Shown piece after piece: positions 38,955 to 48,885 of a stretch of 64,000 nt of DNA. This DNA comes from Cellulophaga sp. (lineage in GTDB: Bacteria; Bacteroidota; Bacteroidia; Flavobacteriales; Flavobacteriaceae), in NCBI GenBank assembly GCA_030731855.1, contig JANQTG010000189.1, forward strand, positions 1 to 64,000. The letters are read 5' to 3'. A program made the translations under genes and the position numbers. The notes below the pieces were generated by a model. That model did no database searches. It saw only the letters and a list, made by a program, of their open reading frames with translations, and was not told where the DNA came from. Each line of letters begins with the position of its first letter. Positions within the stretch are counted from its first letter, which is position 1.

Positions 38955-39255
38955 GAGTTGAAGTTTTGTGAAATAAATGTAACGAAAAGTTTACATATAA
39001 GAAAATGGAATATTGAGTAGGACAGGAGTAAGGTATTTAAATTACAATAAAAATTACATCATTTTAAAACTTTATGAGAGTTAAAATTATGGATTCGTTT
39101 TTTTACCGACTAAAAATAAATAGCACAAAAAATGTATGATTATATTTGTAGACGCTAATTTCCCTATAATAACCTATTGTAAGAACTTGCAAATTCATTT
39201 TTAATGTTAAGCTAGTCAATAGTAAATTTTTAAAATAAAACATAAAAAAACTGTC

Positions 39256-39519
39256 TTGAAATATCTAATCACCCTTATTTTAGTAGCTTCTTTTGTGAGT
39301 ATCGTTTACGGATTTTCTATCTTAGAAGAGCAGATGACTTTTGCACACAAATGTATTGGTTTTGGTACCGTTGGTATATTTTTAGTCGCCATGCCACTTT
39401 TTTTACTCAGCGTTAGCAAAGGAAAAAAATTAAAGGATTACATGTTGAACGAAGAAAATATTCTAAAAATGCGAGACCAAAACACTAAAAAGTCTGATAA
39501 CCAGCAAGGTAAATCATAA
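39256..39519 (+). CDS. small two-TM membrane protein of unknown function (TTG start)
   Basis: 87 aa with two hydrophobic segments and charged C-terminus. Confidence 0.65.
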   Translation: MKYLITLILVASFVSIVYGFSILEEQMTFAHKCIGFGTVGIFLVAMPLFLLSVSKGKKLKDYMLNEENILKMRDQNTKKSDNQQGKS

Positions 39520-39532
39520 TTTTTTACACTAT

Positions 39533-39565
39533 TTTGAGAAAATTTATTAAAATATGATACATTTG
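39533..39565 (+). promoter_or_regulatory. putative promoter of the cold-shock gene
   Basis: TTTG (39533-39536) - N21 - TACATTTG (39558-39565), Bacteroidota consensus. Confidence 0.6.
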
Positions 39566-39594
39566 TAATAGTATTATTTTTAATTTTTATTCAA

Positions 39595-39789
39595 ATGACC
39601 GGAACAGTAAAATTTTATAATGTATCTAAAGGCTACGGATTCATTACTAACGACAAAACAGGAAAAGACATTTTTGTACATGCTACATCTTTAAATGGCG
39701 CTGAGCTTAACGAAGGAGACAAAGTAGAATATACAGAAGAAGATGGTAAAAAAGGTATTGTTGCTGCACAAGTAGAAGTGATTGGCTAA
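39595..39789 (+). CDS. cold-shock protein (CSD)
   Basis: GTVKFYNVSKGYGFITNDKTGKDIFVHATSL. Confidence 0.96.
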   Translation: MTGTVKFYNVSKGYGFITNDKTGKDIFVHATSLNGAELNEGDKVEYTEEDGKKGIVAAQVEVIG

Positions 39790-39812
39790 TTATTTTTTTT
39801 AAGGGATTATTT

Positions 39813-39857
39813 AAAAAGGGCAATTTAAAACTTACGTTTTAAAACTGCCCTTTTTTA
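39813..39857. terminator. bidirectional terminator
   Basis: AAAAAGGGCAATTTAAAAC-ttac-GTTTTAAAACTGCCCTTTTTT between convergent genes. Confidence 0.8.
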
Positions 39858-39859
39858 TA

Positions 39860-40303
39860 CTACTTTCTTTTTCGACTAAAAAATCGCTTTAATAAGGTGG
39901 CAGCTTCTTCAGCTAAAACGCCACCTTCTATTCTAGTTTTTGGATGCAATTTTGTGCCCATAACACCACAACCCCGTTCTTCGTCTTTCGCGGCGTATAC
40001 AATTCTCGAAATCTGACTCCAATACAAAGCCCCTGCGCACATTTGGCAAGGCTCTAAAGTCACATATAGCGTGCAATCTTTTAAATATTTACCTCCTAAA
40101 AAATTAGCCGCTGAGGTTATGGCTTGCATTTCTGCGTGTGCCGTAACATCATTTAACTGCTCAGTTAAATTATGAGTTCTTGCAATAATTCTATCTTGTA
40201 CCACAATAACAGCGCCCACAGGCACTTCGCCTTTTTCAAAAGCAGTTTCAGCTTCTTGCAAAGCTTTTTTCATAAAATAGGTGTCGTCGTAAGGTAAAAT
40301 CAT
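39860..40303 (-). CDS. tadA: tRNA adenosine(34) deaminase / nucleoside deaminase
   Basis: HAEMQAITSAAN; TLEPCQMCAGALYWSQISRIVYAA. Confidence 0.9.
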   Translation of the reverse strand: MILPYDDTYFMKKALQEAETAFEKGEVPVGAVIVVQDRIIARTHNLTEQLNDVTAHAEMQAITSAANFLGGKYLKDCTLYVTLEPCQMCAGALYWSQISRIVYAAKDEERGCGVMGTKLHPKTRIEGGVLAEEAATLLKRFFSRKRK

Positions 40304-40334
40304 GCCTCAAAAATAGAAAACAACTTTAATAGTT

Positions 40335-41681
40335 CTATCTTTTTATTTTACTTCTTTGATAAATAGGAATTTTTACACCAGCATATACATTAAATACTCT
40401 TGCACTTTGTGAAAATAAATTGCTAATAACCGTACTGGAACCAAGCATAAGTGGTCCAAAACGAAGGCCTGAGCCTATATCAACGCCGCCAAATTCACCA
40501 AAACTAATAGGTGTATAAAAACTAAAAACTTTAGACTCATATCTTGGCGTTATGGTAAAAACGTTCAACATTCTTGTGGTTAAGGCTTCTCCCTTTTTGT
40601 GCATAGGTTGAATATAATTAACGCTGGTAAAAAAGTGTTTACTAAAACTATAATCTAAATTTAATCGGATTGCCGTTGGTAAGTTTACCTGAACATCTTC
40701 AATAGTGGTTGTGCTGGGAAAATTATCCTCTAAAGCTTGTCCTAAATCGTTTTCTAATTCATCGGCGGTAACTGTGCCGTTTATATCATAATTTGAGGTT
40801 TCTACATCGGTATACGTAATACTACCAATATCTGTTAAAGCAACACCTAATTTCAGCTTATATTTATTCAAGCCTCTATAATCATCACTGTATTCATCAT
40901 AATCAGCATGATTAGGTCTCCATTCGTAAACAAAACCAATATCGGCTCCGAAACCTGGTGTAGTATCTTCAAAAGAATACTCTTCATCTTCTAAATCTAC
41001 ACTGGCGTTGTACAAAAAACTGCCTGATGTGGTAAGTGTATTTGTGGCCGCGGAGTAGTTTCCACTTACTGAATTTGAATTTCCTTGAGCTACGCCAGCA
41101 CCTAAAAGATATTTAAACGTGACACCTGCTTTTAAAAAATTTTGTTCGTTATTAATAACTGTTCTACCATAGGCTAAACCCACTTCACCCCAAACGTGCG
41201 TGATGGTATTTAACTGTTCCATATTAAATGAAAAGTCTTCATTTAAATCAAATTCGTCTGCTAGACTTTCAAACAATTCGCCATTTATATTATTCACATT
41301 GAGAATTCCTCGTACCCTTGTTACCACTCCAATGCTACTTTTAGGACTTAAATTAAACATAAAAGAAGGGCCGACAACATCTACGTTTAATAGAAAATTA
41401 TTCTGTTCTGATGGGAATCGGGTAATGTCTTCTTGAAAATTAAAATCGTCTAAAAGGCTTAATCCATTATCTAAGGTTAAGGCTAAATAATCTGTTCCAA
41501 AAAGCGCATCGCCTGAAAATAAATTAATTTCTGCTTGTAAACGTGAATCGGTAACATTTGCAGGGTTAAAAATGATGCCATGCACACCGGTATAATTATC
41601 GGCTTCCATGCCTAAATAAGACTGCGCATTTACCCATATAGCTAATAAGATAAATGATGGTGTTAAGATTAATTTTTTCAT
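40335..41681 (-). CDS. DUF5723-like outer membrane protein
   Basis: Signal peptide; GMEADNYTGVHGIIFNPANVTDSRLQAEINLFSGDALFGTDYL; C-terminal barrel pattern. Confidence 0.8.
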   Translation of the reverse strand: MKKLILTPSFILLAIWVNAQSYLGMEADNYTGVHGIIFNPANVTDSRLQAEINLFSGDALFGTDYLALTLDNGLSLLDDFNFQEDITRFPSEQNNFLLNVDVVGPSFMFNLSPKSSIGVVTRVRGILNVNNINGELFESLADEFDLNEDFSFNMEQLNTITHVWGEVGLAYGRTVINNEQNFLKAGVTFKYLLGAGVAQGNSNSVSGNYSAATNTLTTSGSFLYNASVDLEDEEYSFEDTTPGFGADIGFVYEWRPNHADYDEYSDDYRGLNKYKLKLGVALTDIGSITYTDVETSNYDINGTVTADELENDLGQALEDNFPSTTTIEDVQVNLPTAIRLNLDYSFSKHFFTSVNYIQPMHKKGEALTTRMLNVFTITPRYESKVFSFYTPISFGEFGGVDIGSGLRFGPLMLGSSTVISNLFSQSARVFNVYAGVKIPIYQRSKIKR

Positions 41682-41714
41682 ATGGTTGAATTTTAAAGGT
41701 TTCTTAATGTAATT

Positions 41715-41756
41715 AAAACGCTGTCTAAAACATGTTGTTACTAAACAGCGTTTTTG
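41715..41756 (-). terminator. terminator of the 41814-42827 minus gene
   Basis: AAAACGCTGT...ACAGCGTTTTT stem. Confidence 0.6.
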
Positions 41757-41813
41757 TTAACTAACTAAATAAACAAAATGAAATGTTATGGTTAATGTTT
41801 TAGTTACTGCTTT

Positions 41814-42827
41814 TTAGCGCCCATAAAATTCTTTATACCTTTCATCAATAATACCATCGCCGTCATCGTCATATTCATCAGAAATAATTTGTAATTCATT
41901 CCCAGAAATTATTGCAATTACTTGATAAATGTCAGCATCAAGAATAGGTAATAGTTCCTCATAATTAACGCCATTTTCATCGGTATTTTTAGCAAAGTAT
42001 TCCACCAAAGTCAATAGATTGCTAGCGTTATCATAAGACCAATTACCTGCGGATTCGTAAGTATCAAAGCTATCGTAAACAGTACTATTTACTTCTTTTC
42101 GTGAATATTTTGATTCATAAGCGAAAGTACCGTCAGCATTAAAAATTAAAAACCCATAGTCTGTAATATAACAACCAAAACTATCGCAATACTCAATACC
42201 TGCTTCTTCAATTGTTGTACTGCCTTCATAAAAGTCTTCATAATACATAAAATTCCATTGCCCAAGTAGGGCAGTACTACCTCCCCATTCTTTAACCGTA
42301 ATACAAACAGTTTGCGGAGCGCTGATATTGCCCTGATCGTCATAAACACAAATTTCATAACAAAATGTTTCCGCATCAAATTGTGGCGTAAAACCTAAAT
42401 TTAGCCTGAATTCTGTGCCTTTAGCTGTTTTTGTATTCTTTGATTTTTTAAAGAGCCTGGGAGAATTAAATGGGGATGATTTCCCTGTATTCTCATTCGC
42501 TTCTAAATCTACATCATAATAGGAGGTAGCAGCTTTATTTTTGTCATTTATAAAACGAATATAAGCGCCAGACACATCTGCGTTTGTGCTAATAGGTATT
42601 TCAAAACCGGCATCTAAAAAGGCATTTTCGCTTACCTCTGGCAAACTCAATTGAATGCCGTTATTAGGTACTGGCATATCACCTGTAATTAAAGATGCCC
42701 CTCTAATAGTGATATTTTCTGTAATGTTTTCTACTTCATCGATTGTAGTAGTTGTACTTTTTTTATCACAAGCTAAAAAGCTTAAAAATGCTATACTTAA
42801 AATAGTTGCGCTAATCTTTGTTTTCAT
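41814..42827 (-). CDS. uncharacterised lipoprotein (lipocalin-like C-terminal region)
   Basis: Lipobox SFLACDKK; LLGQWNFMYYEDFYEG...YGFLIFNADGTFAYES. Confidence 0.75.
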   Translation of the reverse strand: MKTKISATILSIAFLSFLACDKKSTTTTIDEVENITENITIRGASLITGDMPVPNNGIQLSLPEVSENAFLDAGFEIPISTNADVSGAYIRFINDKNKAATSYYDVDLEANENTGKSSPFNSPRLFKKSKNTKTAKGTEFRLNLGFTPQFDAETFCYEICVYDDQGNISAPQTVCITVKEWGGSTALLGQWNFMYYEDFYEGSTTIEEAGIEYCDSFGCYITDYGFLIFNADGTFAYESKYSRKEVNSTVYDSFDTYESAGNWSYDNASNLLTLVEYFAKNTDENGVNYEELLPILDADIYQVIAIISGNELQIISDEYDDDGDGIIDERYKEFYGR

Positions 42828-42845
42828 ATTTTTAGTTTTAAAAGG

Positions 42846-43103
42846 TTATAATAAATCGAATGTTATTGAAAAAAGTAAAATCTTGTAATTAGATTTTATC
42901 TTTAGTTTTTTGTAAATATTTTTTCGATGTGTATCAACTGTATTTTTAGATATGTTTAATTGCAATGCAATTTCATTACTGGTATTACCTTCAACGATAT
43001 ATTTTATAACTTCTTTTTCTCTAATTGTGAGTTTTTCAAAAGCTTTGACATTAGTATGATATTCATTTTGAAAAATTTTAAATAGTTTTTCTTTAGGAAT
43101 CAT
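42846..43103 (-). CDS. stand-alone LuxR/NarL-type HTH protein
   Basis: 85 aa; LTIREKEVIKYIVEGNTSNEIALQLNISKNTVDTHRKNIYKKLKI; no receiver domain. Confidence 0.88.
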   Translation of the reverse strand: MIPKEKLFKIFQNEYHTNVKAFEKLTIREKEVIKYIVEGNTSNEIALQLNISKNTVDTHRKNIYKKLKIKSNYKILLFSITFDLL

Positions 43104-43229
43104 AAAGTCATACTTAATTTTAAAAAGTAAGTTATTTTAGTAGGTAGGTTTGAGGAAGGCATTAAAAATGATTGTTTATGCCCATAATGTTTACAATCGA
43201 GACAAATTTAATGTAAGTAGTAGGCTGAC

Positions 43230-43253
43230 AAAATACCCACTCATGGGTATTTT
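43230..43253. promoter_or_regulatory. palindromic regulator-binding candidate site 1
   Basis: AAAATACCCA-CTCA-TGGGTATTTT, perfect 10-bp arms. Confidence 0.65.
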
Positions 43254-43459
43254 TAATCTCTTTTTGAAGTTTTTAAAGTAAATACTTACACAACTAAATC
43301 ATAAATCTTATTTTTTACATTAAATACTAAAAATTCTCTCTATTTTAAATTATAATTTAGCATTATTCTTAAATTTTTGTGATTTATATATTTCTATTTT
43401 GGAAACATCAAAAAATTGACCTAATTTACAAGAGATTAGTTGTTGACGCTATATAAAAT

Positions 43460-43477
43460 ATACCCACAAATGGGTAT
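43460..43477. promoter_or_regulatory. palindromic regulator-binding candidate site 2
   Basis: ATACCCA-CAAA-TGGGTAT, perfect 7-bp arms, same core and spacer length as site 1. Confidence 0.65.
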
Positions 43478-43539
43478 TTTATAAAAGATTGTAATGCAAG
43501 ACCTTTATCTGCATACAAATCCTTAAAAGACCAAAAACA

Positions 43540-44112
43540 ATGAAAACTAGCATTTTAAAAATTAGTGGTATTATTTTTTTAATACTACTTGCTACATCTT
43601 GTAAAGAAGCTCCTAAAGAAAAAACGGATGGCGTTGAAGTTTCAAAATCCGAATCTAAACCAGAAATATTTTGGAATAGCTATAAGCCTATAGCTGCTAA
43701 AAGTAGCTTTAGCACGAAAGAAAAAAACCTAATTGTAACACTTCCGTTAAAACGAGAAAACTTACAAATCCATGAAGCGGTTAATGTTTCTAGCACCACG
43801 ATAAATGCCATTGTTATAAGAGTGACTGATGATAAGAAAAACGAACTAAGTTCAACTGAGATTGACAATAGGGTTAAAAGTAAAACCTTTGAGTTTTCGG
43901 CAATTAAAGGCTTAGAATTAAATGCTGACCTTTTAAAAACAGATGGAAAGCTCCTTGTGTATGTATTAAATACGAATAGGTTAACCCCCGAACATATAGA
44001 AAGTTATAAAAAATGTGTTTTAGAACTTGAAAAATACGAGTATATAAAATGCATCAAATCCTCAGGAATTTTACCCGACGAAGAAGACGGTGATATCTTA
44101 ACAGGTGGTTAA
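43540..44112 (+). CDS. uncharacterised lipoprotein upstream of a histidine kinase
   Basis: Lipobox LLATSCKEAPK; overlaps next CDS by 8 nt. Confidence 0.75.
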   Translation: MKTSILKISGIIFLILLATSCKEAPKEKTDGVEVSKSESKPEIFWNSYKPIAAKSSFSTKEKNLIVTLPLKRENLQIHEAVNVSSTTINAIVIRVTDDKKNELSSTEIDNRVKSKTFEFSAIKGLELNADLLKTDGKLLVYVLNTNRLTPEHIESYKKCVLELEKYEYIKCIKSSGILPDEEDGDILTGG

Positions 44113-45877
44113 AAGACTTTTATACCATATCGTCCTATTTAGTTGTTTAACTAGCCTACTTCATGCACAAAACGAAACCCAATTAAATACTGCTTTAAAA
44201 GATTCTTTTGCAAGTGGTAATTATAATTGGGTGGCATCGAAAGGTGGAGCATTTCTTGAGCTTTCTGATGATAAAAATTATTTAGATATACAGGTTTTAA
44301 TTGGTGATTCATATTCAAATACCAACAAAGAAGATTCCTCTTTTGTAGCTTATAAATTAGCATTAAAAGGTTATGAAAATTTAAGTCTAAAAGTAGAACA
44401 AGCTACTACCAATTTTAAAATTTATAATCTTATTCAAGGACAAAGTAATCCCTCGATTGATAATACCAAATATTTTAATGCATTTTATGACTATGCCAAA
44501 GAAAGTAATGATCCCGAACTACTTGGGAAAAGTTATAATGAACTTGGAAGAATAAATTATCGTGATAAAGACCCTTACCTTCCCAAAAATCATTTTTTAA
44601 AAGCATACGAATATTATGTAGACGCAAACATTCCCGAAAAACAAGTCAATGCCTTAATAAATGTAGGGGCGGTTTATAATAGTCGCATTCAAAAAAGAGA
44701 TTCTGCAAGGTATTATTATAATAAAGCGCTACAACTTTTTGAAAAAGATACAACTACTATTAAAGATACCAACACCGCATTTAACTTGTACAACAATATT
44801 GGCAATACCTATAGAAAAGATAAAGACTATACCACTGCCATTAGTTACTATAAAAAAGCGGAGCAACTAGCATTAAAAAAATACCCGCTAAAAAGCCTTA
44901 AAATACTCTATGGTAATTTTAATGCGGCCTATTATTACAATAATGAATTTAAAAATGCCTACACGTATTTATACAAATATGATTCTATAAAAAATGAAAT
45001 TAACCTTGCCGATCAAAATATTAAGATTTCGGAAGTTCAAGAACAATTTGATAATGAAAAACTCCGTGCAGATAATTTAGAAATTGATGGTAAACGCCAA
45101 CAAAATAAAAATATTTTGATTGGTATTAGTATGCTAACCGTTTTAATAAGTCTTATTGGTTTTTTAGGCTATAAAAACACCAAAAGAGCCCAATTATTAG
45201 CCGAAAAAGACAAGGCAATAGAGCAACAAAAAGTAGTTACACTCTTAAAAGAACAAGAGCTAAGCAGTATAGACGCCATGATTGCTGGCCAAGAAAAAGA
45301 ACGGGTACACGTTGCCAACGAACTCCACGATGATTTGGGGAGTTTAATGGCGACTGTAAAATTACATTTTAACAATATTAGTGCAGATAAAAAGGATAAT
45401 TCGCTCCAAAAAGCTAAAGACTTATTAGAAGATGCTTATCAGAAAATAAGAGGTATTGCACATGCAAAAAACTCAGGTGTTATGGCTAAAAAAGGCTTAT
45501 TACCGTCTATCCAGAATATGGCAAATACCATATCTGCGTCAAACACGCTGGCTATTGAAGTGCTAGATTTTGGACTAGAAGACCGTCTTGAAAACTCATT
45601 AGAATTAAGCATTTTCAGAATAGTCCAGGAGCTTTTGGCAAATATTATAAAGCATGCCAATGCTACAAAAGTGACCATTCAATTAACACAGCATAAAACT
45701 AGTTTAAACCTACTAATTGAAGATAATGGTAAAGGTTTTATTTACGTTCCCGATAAAAGCAACAACGGAATGGGCTTGCAAACTATTGAAAAACGAATAG
45801 AACATTTAGAAGGCAACTTTACGGTGGATAGTGTGGTTGGTAAAGGAACGTCTGTTGTGATTGATATTCCGTTATAG
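44105..45877 (+). CDS. TPR sensor histidine kinase (NarX/DesK-type HisKA_3)
   Basis: Periplasmic TPRs, one TM (NILIGISMLTVLISLIGFLGY), EKERVHVANELHDDLGSLMATVKLHF, EDNGKGF...GMGLQTIEKRIEHLEG. Confidence 0.93.
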   Translation: MVKRLLYHIVLFSCLTSLLHAQNETQLNTALKDSFASGNYNWVASKGGAFLELSDDKNYLDIQVLIGDSYSNTNKEDSSFVAYKLALKGYENLSLKVEQATTNFKIYNLIQGQSNPSIDNTKYFNAFYDYAKESNDPELLGKSYNELGRINYRDKDPYLPKNHFLKAYEYYVDANIPEKQVNALINVGAVYNSRIQKRDSARYYYNKALQLFEKDTTTIKDTNTAFNLYNNIGNTYRKDKDYTTAISYYKKAEQLALKKYPLKSLKILYGNFNAAYYYNNEFKNAYTYLYKYDSIKNEINLADQNIKISEVQEQFDNEKLRADNLEIDGKRQQNKNILIGISMLTVLISLIGFLGYKNTKRAQLLAEKDKAIEQQKVVTLLKEQELSSIDAMIAGQEKERVHVANELHDDLGSLMATVKLHFNNISADKKDNSLQKAKDLLEDAYQKIRGIAHAKNSGVMAKKGLLPSIQNMANTISASNTLAIEVLDFGLEDRLENSLELSIFRIVQELLANIIKHANATKVTIQLTQHKTSLNLLIEDNGKGFIYVPDKSNNGMGLQTIEKRIEHLEGNFTVDSVVGKGTSVVIDIPL

Positions 45878-45932
45878 CATAATTTTTACAAGTAATAAAT
45901 AAGATTGTAAGCTTAATAACCAAAACTAAAGT

Positions 45933-46739
45933 ATGAAATCAATTTTGAGTATCTTATTACTATTTTCTTTCAGCATAGCATCTGGACAAAGTAAATTTTA
46001 TAAAAAAAATGGTAAAAAAGTACCTATCATTGGTGAACAAACACTTCTTGAATTTGATAATGAGAGTTCAATAAATCGTTCGAATGTAAAAAATATAGAA
46101 AAAGAAAGCCTTATACCCTTGGTTCTTCCGTCATTAATAGACCTTGGTTTTAAAATTTCTACAGAATTACTTAAAAGTAATCTAAAAAAATTCACGAGTG
46201 AATTTTCAGCAAAACAAACCTATAATAATACTCACAATTATATAAGTGGTTTTAAAATTGAACGGAAAATTAGGCTTAAAAATTCAAAGGAAGAAAATAA
46301 AACGGCTTTTGAGATACAGGTTAAACCTATAAAAACAGACGAGATGTTTTTTGTATTTGCAGTAACCAGTATGAAAACTTTATATAGCGGAGCAAAAACA
46401 AAAAGTGGCTATAACGCGAATAATTATAACATTGAAATTAAACTAAGCTACTTTGACGGAAAGGATATAAAAGAACAAACATCTGCCCCAATAGTAGTTC
46501 AATTATTTGATTTAGAAAATATTAATTATTCCTTCAGGAATTCAGATTCAGATTTTCGCTATTTATCCGATAAATTTCTGTTAGATGCCAATTTCACTAT
46601 TTCAAAAGTTGAGGTAAAAATTACCGAAATTAATACAGCGAAAGCCAACGCTGAAAAAATGAAAGCAATTTATGACAGCTATTCGGAAGATCTAAAGAAC
46701 TTAACGAAAACGATTGTCAATTTTTATGTTGAAAAATAG
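45933..46739 (+). CDS. uncharacterised secreted protein between two histidine kinases
   Basis: Signal peptide LLFSFSIASGQ; 268 aa; no family recognised. Confidence 0.65.
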   Translation: MKSILSILLLFSFSIASGQSKFYKKNGKKVPIIGEQTLLEFDNESSINRSNVKNIEKESLIPLVLPSLIDLGFKISTELLKSNLKKFTSEFSAKQTYNNTHNYISGFKIERKIRLKNSKEENKTAFEIQVKPIKTDEMFFVFAVTSMKTLYSGAKTKSGYNANNYNIEIKLSYFDGKDIKEQTSAPIVVQLFDLENINYSFRNSDSDFRYLSDKFLLDANFTISKVEVKITEINTAKANAEKMKAIYDSYSEDLKNLTKTIVNFYVEK

Positions 46740-46770
46740 CACTAAATAATAAAAACTTTAGATTACTAAC

Positions 46771-48120
46771 ATGTTTTTAGACCTAAGCTCTAATTTTTAT
46801 GCGATGATATTGGGCGCCCTGATAATGCTTGGGGTATATCATTTTTTTATGTTTTTGCAGAACAAGAAAAAGCTCTATTTATACTACAGTTTGTATGCAC
46901 TTACATTTTCTATCTATCTTTTAGAACGATTGCCCGACGATCCTTTTCAGTTACACCTTATTAATCCCGCTATTCAGTTTTTAACCTTTGCTTTTTATGT
47001 GTTGTTTGCCAGACATCTTTTGGAAACTAAAAAACAAAGTAAACTACTCGATTCAATTCTTAAACATTCAAAGAACTTTTTGTATGCGCTTACGGTACTA
47101 TTTTTAGTGTTAACAATATTTTTCCCGAATGAAGTGCAACACAAAATATACTTCTATGTGATTCCCGTATTTATTATCCTCTGTGTTTTTATTTATGGCT
47201 TAATTTTCAGAATTAAAGGGCCTGATGTGTTCTATTTTCTAGTAGGCTCTTTAATATACTTCGCAACTGCGGTTGTAAGTTTTGTGTCCACACCAACTTC
47301 CGGAGCTATTTCAGAGGCATATTTGTATAAACAAGGTATTCATCCATTGTTACCTATGTATGTTGGTGTCATGATTGAGAATTTGGTGTTTGCTGTTTTG
47401 GTTGGCAACAAAACGAAGCGGGTGGAGGTTCAAAAAATAACCGCTGAAAAAAATATCGAAATAGCCCATCAAAAAAATGTCAACCTACTCAAAGAACAAG
47501 AGTTAATTTCTATTGATGCCATCATTGAAGGCCAAGAAATAGAACGGCGCAAAGTTGCCGATGAATTACATGATGATTTAGGGAGTTTATTAGCGACGAT
47601 TAAACTCCATTTTGAAAATATTAAAAATCAAAAAACGGATACAGCACTCGCTACTGTGCAAACACTTTTAGATGAAGCCTACACTAAAATAAGAGGCATT
47701 GCACATACTAAAAATGCGGGTGTTATTGCCAATCAAGGTTTACTACCCGCTTTAGAAAAAATGGCTACTGCAGTGAGTGCAACCAATAAAATGACCGTAG
47801 AAATTTTTGAATTTGGACTCAAAGAAAAGCTTCAAAACTCGCTAGAATTAACTATTTTCAGAATTATTCAAGAACTCATTTCAAATGCTATTAAACATGC
47901 AGATGCTACAACAGTTACCATACAACTCACTGATCATAACGACACATTAAATATTATTGTTGAAGATAATGGTAAAGGTTTTAAATTTTCAAAAGAATAT
48001 AAAAACAAAGGAATTGGTTTAACAAATATTGAAAAGAGAATAGAAAACTTAGAAGGCAATTTTACAATTGATAGTATTCTAGGTAAAGGCACAACCATTT
48101 TAATAGATTTACCCTTATGA
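46771..48120 (+). CDS. 7TM-type sensor histidine kinase (HisKA_3)
   Basis: About seven TM segments, EIERRKVADELHDDLGSLLATIKLHF, EDNGKGFKF...GIGLTNIEKRIENLEG. Confidence 0.92.
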   Translation: MFLDLSSNFYAMILGALIMLGVYHFFMFLQNKKKLYLYYSLYALTFSIYLLERLPDDPFQLHLINPAIQFLTFAFYVLFARHLLETKKQSKLLDSILKHSKNFLYALTVLFLVLTIFFPNEVQHKIYFYVIPVFIILCVFIYGLIFRIKGPDVFYFLVGSLIYFATAVVSFVSTPTSGAISEAYLYKQGIHPLLPMYVGVMIENLVFAVLVGNKTKRVEVQKITAEKNIEIAHQKNVNLLKEQELISIDAIIEGQEIERRKVADELHDDLGSLLATIKLHFENIKNQKTDTALATVQTLLDEAYTKIRGIAHTKNAGVIANQGLLPALEKMATAVSATNKMTVEIFEFGLKEKLQNSLELTIFRIIQELISNAIKHADATTVTIQLTDHNDTLNIIVEDNGKGFKFSKEYKNKGIGLTNIEKRIENLEGNFTIDSILGKGTTILIDLPL

Positions 48121-48734
48121 TACGTTTACTAATAGCAGAAGATCACCAAGCATTAATTGATGGTATAACATCGTACATCGCTTACGAGGAAGATATAGAG
48201 GTTGTGGGGCACGCCAATGACGGTGAAGAATTATTAGCATTAATTGTAAAAAAAATGCCTACTGTTATTTTATGCGATATAAGAATGCCAAAAATTGATG
48301 GTATTGCGGCAACTAAGATTATCACAGAAAAATACCCTAAAATAAAAGTAATAGCTTTTACGATGTTCGATCAGCAAGAAGCCATAGATCAAATGCTTGC
48401 CGCTGGAGCGCAAGGCTATGTACTTAAAAATTCATCACTAGACGTAGTGCTAGAAGCAATCCGAAAAGTGGATAAAGGAGAAACCTATTTCGACAAAAAA
48501 ATTCAACTAGACGTTCCGATAAAAAACAGCTCAAAAAGTATCTTATCTTCAAGAGAAAAAGAAATACTAATGTTAATTGGTAGAGGAAACACATCACACG
48601 AAATAGCTAGTGAACTTTTTATCGGAAAAAGCACAGTTGATACTCATAGAAAAAATATGATTCGAAAATTAGGATTGAGCGGATCAGGAGAGCTTCTGCG
48701 CTATGCCATGCAAAAGAAATATGATTTTGACTAG
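48117..48734 (+). CDS. LuxR/NarL family response regulator
   Basis: IRLLIAEDHQALIDGI...VILCDIRMPKIDGI...LSSREKEILMLIGRGNTSHEIASELFIGKSTVDTHRKNMIRKL; 4-nt overlap with the kinase. Confidence 0.96.
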   Translation: MIRLLIAEDHQALIDGITSYIAYEEDIEVVGHANDGEELLALIVKKMPTVILCDIRMPKIDGIAATKIITEKYPKIKVIAFTMFDQQEAIDQMLAAGAQGYVLKNSSLDVVLEAIRKVDKGETYFDKKIQLDVPIKNSSKSILSSREKEILMLIGRGNTSHEIASELFIGKSTVDTHRKNMIRKLGLSGSGELLRYAMQKKYDFD

Positions 48735-48837
48735 TATATAATAAGAAATTATCAGAGCACTTCGCTATATTTAATAATTTCAAAAAAACAAAAAAGGTAG
48801 GTAAACAAAATTTAACAAAACAAGATGCCGTTCGTTG

Positions 48838-48866
48838 TTGATAAATCCTTAAAATAAGTACTTTTG
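48838..48866 (+). promoter_or_regulatory. putative dxs promoter
   Basis: TTG (48838-48840) - N18 - TACTTTTG (48859-48866). Confidence 0.5.
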
Positions 48867-48885
48867 CATCTAATTCTGTGCTAAT

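Noticed and set aside
42146-42379. 77-aa minus-strand ORF overlapping the 41814-42827 lipoprotein in another frame
   Set aside because: Alternative frame of a supported CDS; no independent evidence.
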